A stretch of 8,679 nt of DNA from Myxococcota bacterium (GTDB taxonomy: Bacteria; Myxococcota_C; UBA6777), in contig CAUJFU010000376.1 in NCBI GenBank assembly GCA_963169055.1, forward strand, positions 1 through 8,679, written 5' to 3'. This document shows, one piece after another, positions 6,196-8,679 of this stretch. The first letter of the stretch is position 1, and the number at the start of each line of letters is the position of its first letter. The notes below the pieces were generated by a model. The model ran no database searches and had not been told where the DNA came from. It saw only the letters and a list, made by a program, of their open reading frames with translations. The translations under genes were made by a program, and so were the position numbers.

Positions 6196-6927
6196 ATGCC
6201 GCGTCGCTACTGGGTTGTGTTGTGGGTGGTTTTGGTGGTGGTGGGATTGGATCAAGGCAGCAAGGACTGGGCGACCACGCACCTCCATTCTCCGCAAGCT
6301 GCGTGTTTGATGGAGCGGCAGGTGTGTTGGGGCCTTTGTCAGCAAAAGGAACAGAAAAGCGCTTGTGAGCGTTCTTGTGTCGAAGCAGGTGACAAGTGCT
6401 TTGATCGAGCGCGGTTGAGCCTTGGTGTGTGGAAGAAACAAGTCGAGGCGTTAAAAAAGTCTCTGTGGTGTCGTGACGTGTTGATTGTTGCGGATATCGC
6501 CTCGCCTGCGTGTGTGGTGATTCCGGGCTTGTTGAACTTTCGCTATGCACTCAACCCGGGTTCGGCGTGGGGTGTGTTTGGTGGCTTGCCTGTGTTGGTG
6601 CGGCGTGGGTTGTTTGTGCTGATCACGTTGTTGGCGTTTGTCTTTTTAACGACGATGTTGCGCCGCGCACGCGACGAAGAAACTTTGTTGATCTTGGGCA
6701 TCGCAGGGATCGCGAGCGGTGCGGTAGGCAATTTCACGGATCGTTTGCGCGTGAACCATGTGATCGATTTCATCGACATCTATTGGACCACCGCGCAAGG
6801 GACTTCGCATTGGCCGACCTTCAACATCGCGGATATCGCGATCTCTTTTGGGGTGTTTTTTTTCGCGCTGCATACGTTGTTCGGTGGATCAGCCCAGCCC
6901 GCACAAGAGCCTCCAAAAGCCCCTTGA
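6196..6927 (+). CDS. lspA: Lipoprotein signal peptidase LspA, paralogue 2, with the same eight-Cys insertion
   Basis: A 243-residue second signal peptidase II starting 12 bases after lspA1, so almost certainly co-transcribed and probably translationally coupled. Catalytic residues are present: LDQGSK (18-23), LNPGSAWGVF (119-128), VGNFTDRLR with Asp182, IDF at 190-192, and FNIADIAI with Asp213. Both copies therefore look enzymatically competent. The first periplasmic loop carries the same insertion, with cysteines at 37, 44, 48, 57, 61, 68, 92 and 106. All intervals match LspA1 except the middle loop (8 rather than 13 residues). It lacks the repeat tail and ends in a short Pro-rich stretch. 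Outside the cysteines and catalytic motifs the insertion sequence has diverged strongly, so the duplication is old. The start at 6196 has only a weak GAGA site, consistent with reinitiation from lspA1. Confidence 0.93.
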   Translation: MPRRYWVVLWVVLVVVGLDQGSKDWATTHLHSPQAACLMERQVCWGLCQQKEQKSACERSCVEAGDKCFDRARLSLGVWKKQVEALKKSLWCRDVLIVADIASPACVVIPGLLNFRYALNPGSAWGVFGGLPVLVRRGLFVLITLLAFVFLTTMLRRARDEETLLILGIAGIASGAVGNFTDRLRVNHVIDFIDIYWTTAQGTSHWPTFNIADIAISFGVFFFALHTLFGGSAQPAQEPPKAP

Positions 6928-6983
6928 GACGGGTGCGAAGAAACATCCCAAAAACAAGCCCAACGAACTGGCGAGATCGAAAT

Positions 6984-7151
6984 AGGACTTACACGGTTGG
7001 ACGGATGTTGTGGGGTTTCGCCCCATGCCCCACAAGGGAGCGCGGCTCCCTTGACCCCGTGAGGGCGAACAGAGCGCAGGTTTTTCAAGACAACCACTCT
7101 GTCGCTTGAAAGAGCGCGAACGCGGCCTTTTTTGGCCACCGTGTAAGTCCT
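6984..7151. mobile_element. 168-base MITE-like element with 14-base perfect terminal inverted repeats
   Basis: AGGACTTACACGGT at 6984-6997 is the exact reverse complement of 7138-7151. The interior is highly structured. TTGTGGGG (7008-7015) pairs with CCCCACAA (7028-7035). Next to it CAAGGGAGC (7033-7041) pairs with GCTCCCTTG (7045-7053), a nine-pair stem with a three-base loop. TTTCAAG (7082-7088 region) pairs with CTTGAAA (7105-7111 region). It has no coding capacity, and no obvious target-site duplication is visible. It fills most of the 311-base gap between lspA2 and lgt1. Size, inverted ends and lack of a gene fit a non-autonomous transposable element; a family of structured intergenic repeats is the alternative. 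Confidence 0.7.
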
Positions 7152-7173
7152 CTCAAAAGATGGTTTGTGTGTT

Positions 7174-7202
7174 TTGTCCTTTTGTTTGGACACGGATAGA
7201 TA
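7174..7202 (+). promoter_or_regulatory. Weak candidate promoter for lgt1
   Basis: TTGTCC (7174-7179) and TAGATA (7197-7202) are 17 bases apart and match consensus at four and three of six positions. They lie between the MITE-like element and the lgt1 ribosome binding site. A TGTCC/GGACA inverted repeat overlaps the -35 and spacer (about 7175-7192). Low confidence: the gene may simply be read through from lspA2. Confidence 0.22.
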
Positions 7203-7238
7203 GGAACGTAGAAGCAAGAACAGAACAGGAGAGTGTAG

Positions 7239-8294
7239 ATGCATCCGATCTTGTTGGATTACCGACTACCCGCAAGTTTTTTCAAGATCTGGGGACCAGA
7301 CAAGTGGATGGCCCAAAAGCTTTCGTTGTGGATTGTGGGTCTTGTGGTGAGCGGCATCGTGGCGTGGTGGGGCTTGGCTCCTGAGGCCAAGGGAGGCCGT
7401 CGTGCATTGGGATGGATGGGAACCGTTGCAGCACTGGTGTTTGCGGCGATCTTGGGCGGTATCGGGACAGGGCGGCTCAACTTTATTAAGCTGCATACTT
7501 ATGGAGTGTTGGTGGCGATCGGCTTTTTGTTGGGGATCATCTTGGCGGTGCGTGAGGCCCGTCGTGTCGGCGAAGATCCTGAACGTATCCTCGATCTGGC
7601 GTTTTGGTTGTTGCTTGCGGCGATGATCGGGGCGCGTCTGTTCTTTGTGGCGATCCATTGGTCTGAATTTGCTTCGGACTTCCGCACGCAAACTGTGTGG
7701 TATCAATGGAAGATCTTCCGTCTGTGGGAAGGTGGCTTGTTGTTCTATGGTGGCCTTCTGGCCGCTCTTTTGGTTAGCCTTGCTTTTGCAAAACTTTCCA
7801 AAGTGGACTTTTGGAAGATGGCAGACATCATTATCCCTTCGGTAGCGCTGGGCCAATTCTTCGGTCTGTTGGGTTCTTTTGCAGCGGGGTTTGGTTTTGG
7901 AAAAGTCACAAACGCCGCATGGAAGGTCTCTTTCCCCGGACATCCGTTGTTGCCTGCCGAACTTCCTGCGGGTGTCGGCTTGCATCCGACACAGCTTTAC
8001 GAATCGCTCGCCGTCTTGGCCTTGTTCTTTGTGTTGCTGTGGGTGCGCAGCGCCAAGCGCTATCATGGCCAAGTCTTCGTTTGGTATCTCTTGATCTATC
8101 CCGTGGTTTCGTTCTTCCTTGATATGTTCCGTGGCGACGAACGACGCGGCCTGATCGCTTCGTTCCAGCGCGATATCACGCCTCTTGCCCAAGGAGCGGA
8201 TCTGTTGTCGTGGAGCCAGCTTGCAGCGGCTGTGTTCTTTGTGTTGGCCTTGGCGGTGTTTGTCACCCGCCAAAACCAAGAAGGCGCGAAATAA
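7239..8294 (+). CDS. lgt: Prolipoprotein diacylglyceryl transferase-like protein Lgt, paralogue 1, with altered signature
   Basis: A 351-residue polytopic inner-membrane protein homologous to Lgt, which moves diacylglycerol from phosphatidylglycerol onto the lipobox Cys before LspA acts. AGGAG at 7227-7231 supports the start. Family landmarks are the N-terminal MHPIL (1-5), LHTYG (85-89), GAR (131-133), WEGGLLFYGG (163-172, Tyr in place of the E. coli His103, as also occurs in other species), HPTQLYES (249-256), and the FRGDERRG block (297-304) with Arg298. Two oddities stand out. About 70 residues, including two hydrophobic spans (about 28-45 and 60-76), are inserted between MHPIL and HTYG. 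In the Lgt signature (209-221), the position normally filled by an essential Arg (GR-x-G) is Leu210, the Asn/Cys position is Ser213, and the acidic or Cys position is Phe218. The reading frame is otherwise intact, so this is a divergent paralogue of uncertain catalytic activity. Length is greater than the usual 260-300 residues. Confidence 0.9.
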   Translation: MHPILLDYRLPASFFKIWGPDKWMAQKLSLWIVGLVVSGIVAWWGLAPEAKGGRRALGWMGTVAALVFAAILGGIGTGRLNFIKLHTYGVLVAIGFLLGIILAVREARRVGEDPERILDLAFWLLLAAMIGARLFFVAIHWSEFASDFRTQTVWYQWKIFRLWEGGLLFYGGLLAALLVSLAFAKLSKVDFWKMADIIIPSVALGQFFGLLGSFAAGFGFGKVTNAAWKVSFPGHPLLPAELPAGVGLHPTQLYESLAVLALFFVLLWVRSAKRYHGQVFVWYLLIYPVVSFFLDMFRGDERRGLIASFQRDITPLAQGADLLSWSQLAAAVFFVLALAVFVTRQNQEGAK

Positions 8295-8339
8295 GCTCTC
8301 CATCCCGAATCTCCACGCCTTTTATGCCTTTGTTTTTTT
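8281..8339 (+). terminator. Weak terminator-like inverted repeat and T-run after lgt1
   Basis: AAGGCG (8281-8286, inside the last codons of lgt1) pairs with CGCCTT (8316-8321) across a 29-base loop. T7 lies at 8333-8339, twelve bases further on. The long loop and the gap before the T-run make this a poor intrinsic terminator. Confidence 0.25.
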
Positions 8340-8347
8340 ACGGTGTC

Positions 8348-8469
8348 ATACGATATCCGAGAGAAGTGCGTTTGAAGGGTCGGTGCGATCCGCTGTAGAC
8401 GCCCTGTTGTTGGGCACCACAGGGGGCTGCCCCTACATCTTCCGTTTACACAAGGGGCGGATTTCGTAT
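8348..8469. repeat. Inverted-repeat element with internal competing hairpins between lgt1 and lgt2
   Basis: ATACGATATCCG (8348-8359) is matched at 11 of 12 positions by the reverse complement of 8458-8469. Between them, CCCTGT (8402-8407) pairs with ACAGGG (8419-8424), and AGGGG (8421-8425) pairs with CCCCT (8430-8434). The two inner stems share bases, so only one can form at a time. The core resembles the CACA-GGG...CCC palindrome of the element at 6984-7151. It may be a decayed MITE-like repeat or a structured leader for lgt2. Confidence 0.5.
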
Positions 8470-8491
8470 CGGTCCAAAAGAAAGAACTTCG

Positions 8492-8679
8492 ATGTATCAG
8501 ATCTTAATTGATTGGAAAGTACCGTCGTCTTGGTCGGGATTTGCCGGCCCGGGTTCGTGGCTGTTTGCCCAATGGAAGCTGATGGCGGTGTTATTTGGGA
8601 TCTCGTTTGTGGCCTATCTGTGGGCCACAGATCCTGAGCGCACCACAGAACGCCGAACAGCGGGCTGGATCACGACCTT
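8492..8679 (+). CDS. lgt: Second Lgt-like protein, N-terminal part only (cut by the window edge)
   Basis: An ATG at 8492 opens a frame of 62 complete codons running off the right edge. The peptide aligns without gaps to residues 1-62 of Lgt1, with 20 identities by hand count. These include Ile4-Leu5, Asp7, Pro11, Gly19-Pro20, Trp23, Trp44, Pro48-Glu49, Arg54-Arg55 and Gly58-Trp59. It contains the same first extra hydrophobic span (about 28-44) that distinguishes Lgt1 from standard Lgt. The catalytic region lies outside the window, so whether it keeps the essential Arg is unknown. The ribosome binding site is weak (an A-rich AAAGAA stretch). The 197-base gap to lgt1 is filled by the inverted-repeat element. 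Confidence 0.8.
   Translation, partial: MYQILIDWKVPSSWSGFAGPGSWLFAQWKLMAVLFGISFVAYLWATDPERTTERRTAGWITT

Noticed and set aside
7863-7901. lgt1 as a pseudogene
   Set aside because: The frame is complete for 351 codons, has a good ribosome binding site and keeps other family motifs. The missing signature arginine is better described as divergence.
7266-8303. Long open frame antisense to lgt1 (345 codons)
   Set aside because: It is a shadow of lgt1: strongly charged, with no recognisable motifs, mirroring the hydrophobic codons of the real gene.

Overview
The window carries eight protein-coding genes of a Gram-negative bacterium with moderately high G+C. Several features point towards the deltaproteobacterial-type lineages (Myxococcota/Bradymonadota and relatives). 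They are a Pro/Thr-linker lipoprotein with an AgmX/TonB-C-like C-terminal domain, a fused SpmA-SpmB protein, an Lgt of the GDERRG type, and several copies of lipoprotein-processing enzymes. This placement is an inference from protein style, not a proof.

Layout: (1) Positions 1-298 hold no convincing gene, only a terminator-like hairpin and a GC palindrome. (2) 299-946 (+) encodes an outer-membrane-type lipoprotein. (3) 1011-1124 (-) encodes a 37-residue single-span membrane protein with a strong ribosome binding site. (4) 1290-2102 (-) encodes a classical short-chain dehydrogenase with a recognisable promoter. (5) 2260-3807 (+) encodes an SpmA-SpmB fusion, ending 12 bases from the stop codon of (6), epmA (EF-P beta-lysine ligase, 3820-4869, -). 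(7) Divergently from epmA, a lipoprotein-maturation block runs to the right edge on the + strand: lspA1 (5053-6183), lspA2 (6196-6927), a 168-base MITE-like element (6984-7151), lgt1 (7239-8294), a second inverted-repeat element (8348-8469), and the first 62 codons of a second lgt (8492 to the edge).

The maturation block is the most remarkable part. Lgt (diacylglyceryl transfer) and LspA (signal peptide cleavage) are consecutive steps of bacterial lipoprotein maturation and are usually single-copy; here each is present as a tandem, divergent pair. Both LspA paralogues carry the same inserted periplasmic loop with eight cysteines in essentially identical spacing (Cx6Cx3C - loop - Cx3Cx6C - x23 - C - x13 - C). 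The mirror-symmetric spacing fits a disulfide-stapled helical hairpin. LspA1 also has a tail of 11 Ser/Thr-rich heptapeptide repeats. Lgt1 has an N-terminal insertion of about two membrane spans, shared at least in part by Lgt2, and its signature has lost the normally essential arginine. This suggests a specialised or duplicated lipoprotein-maturation apparatus, perhaps an adaptation to LspA-directed antibiotics or to a special lipoprotein set. The function is inference; the architecture is directly visible.
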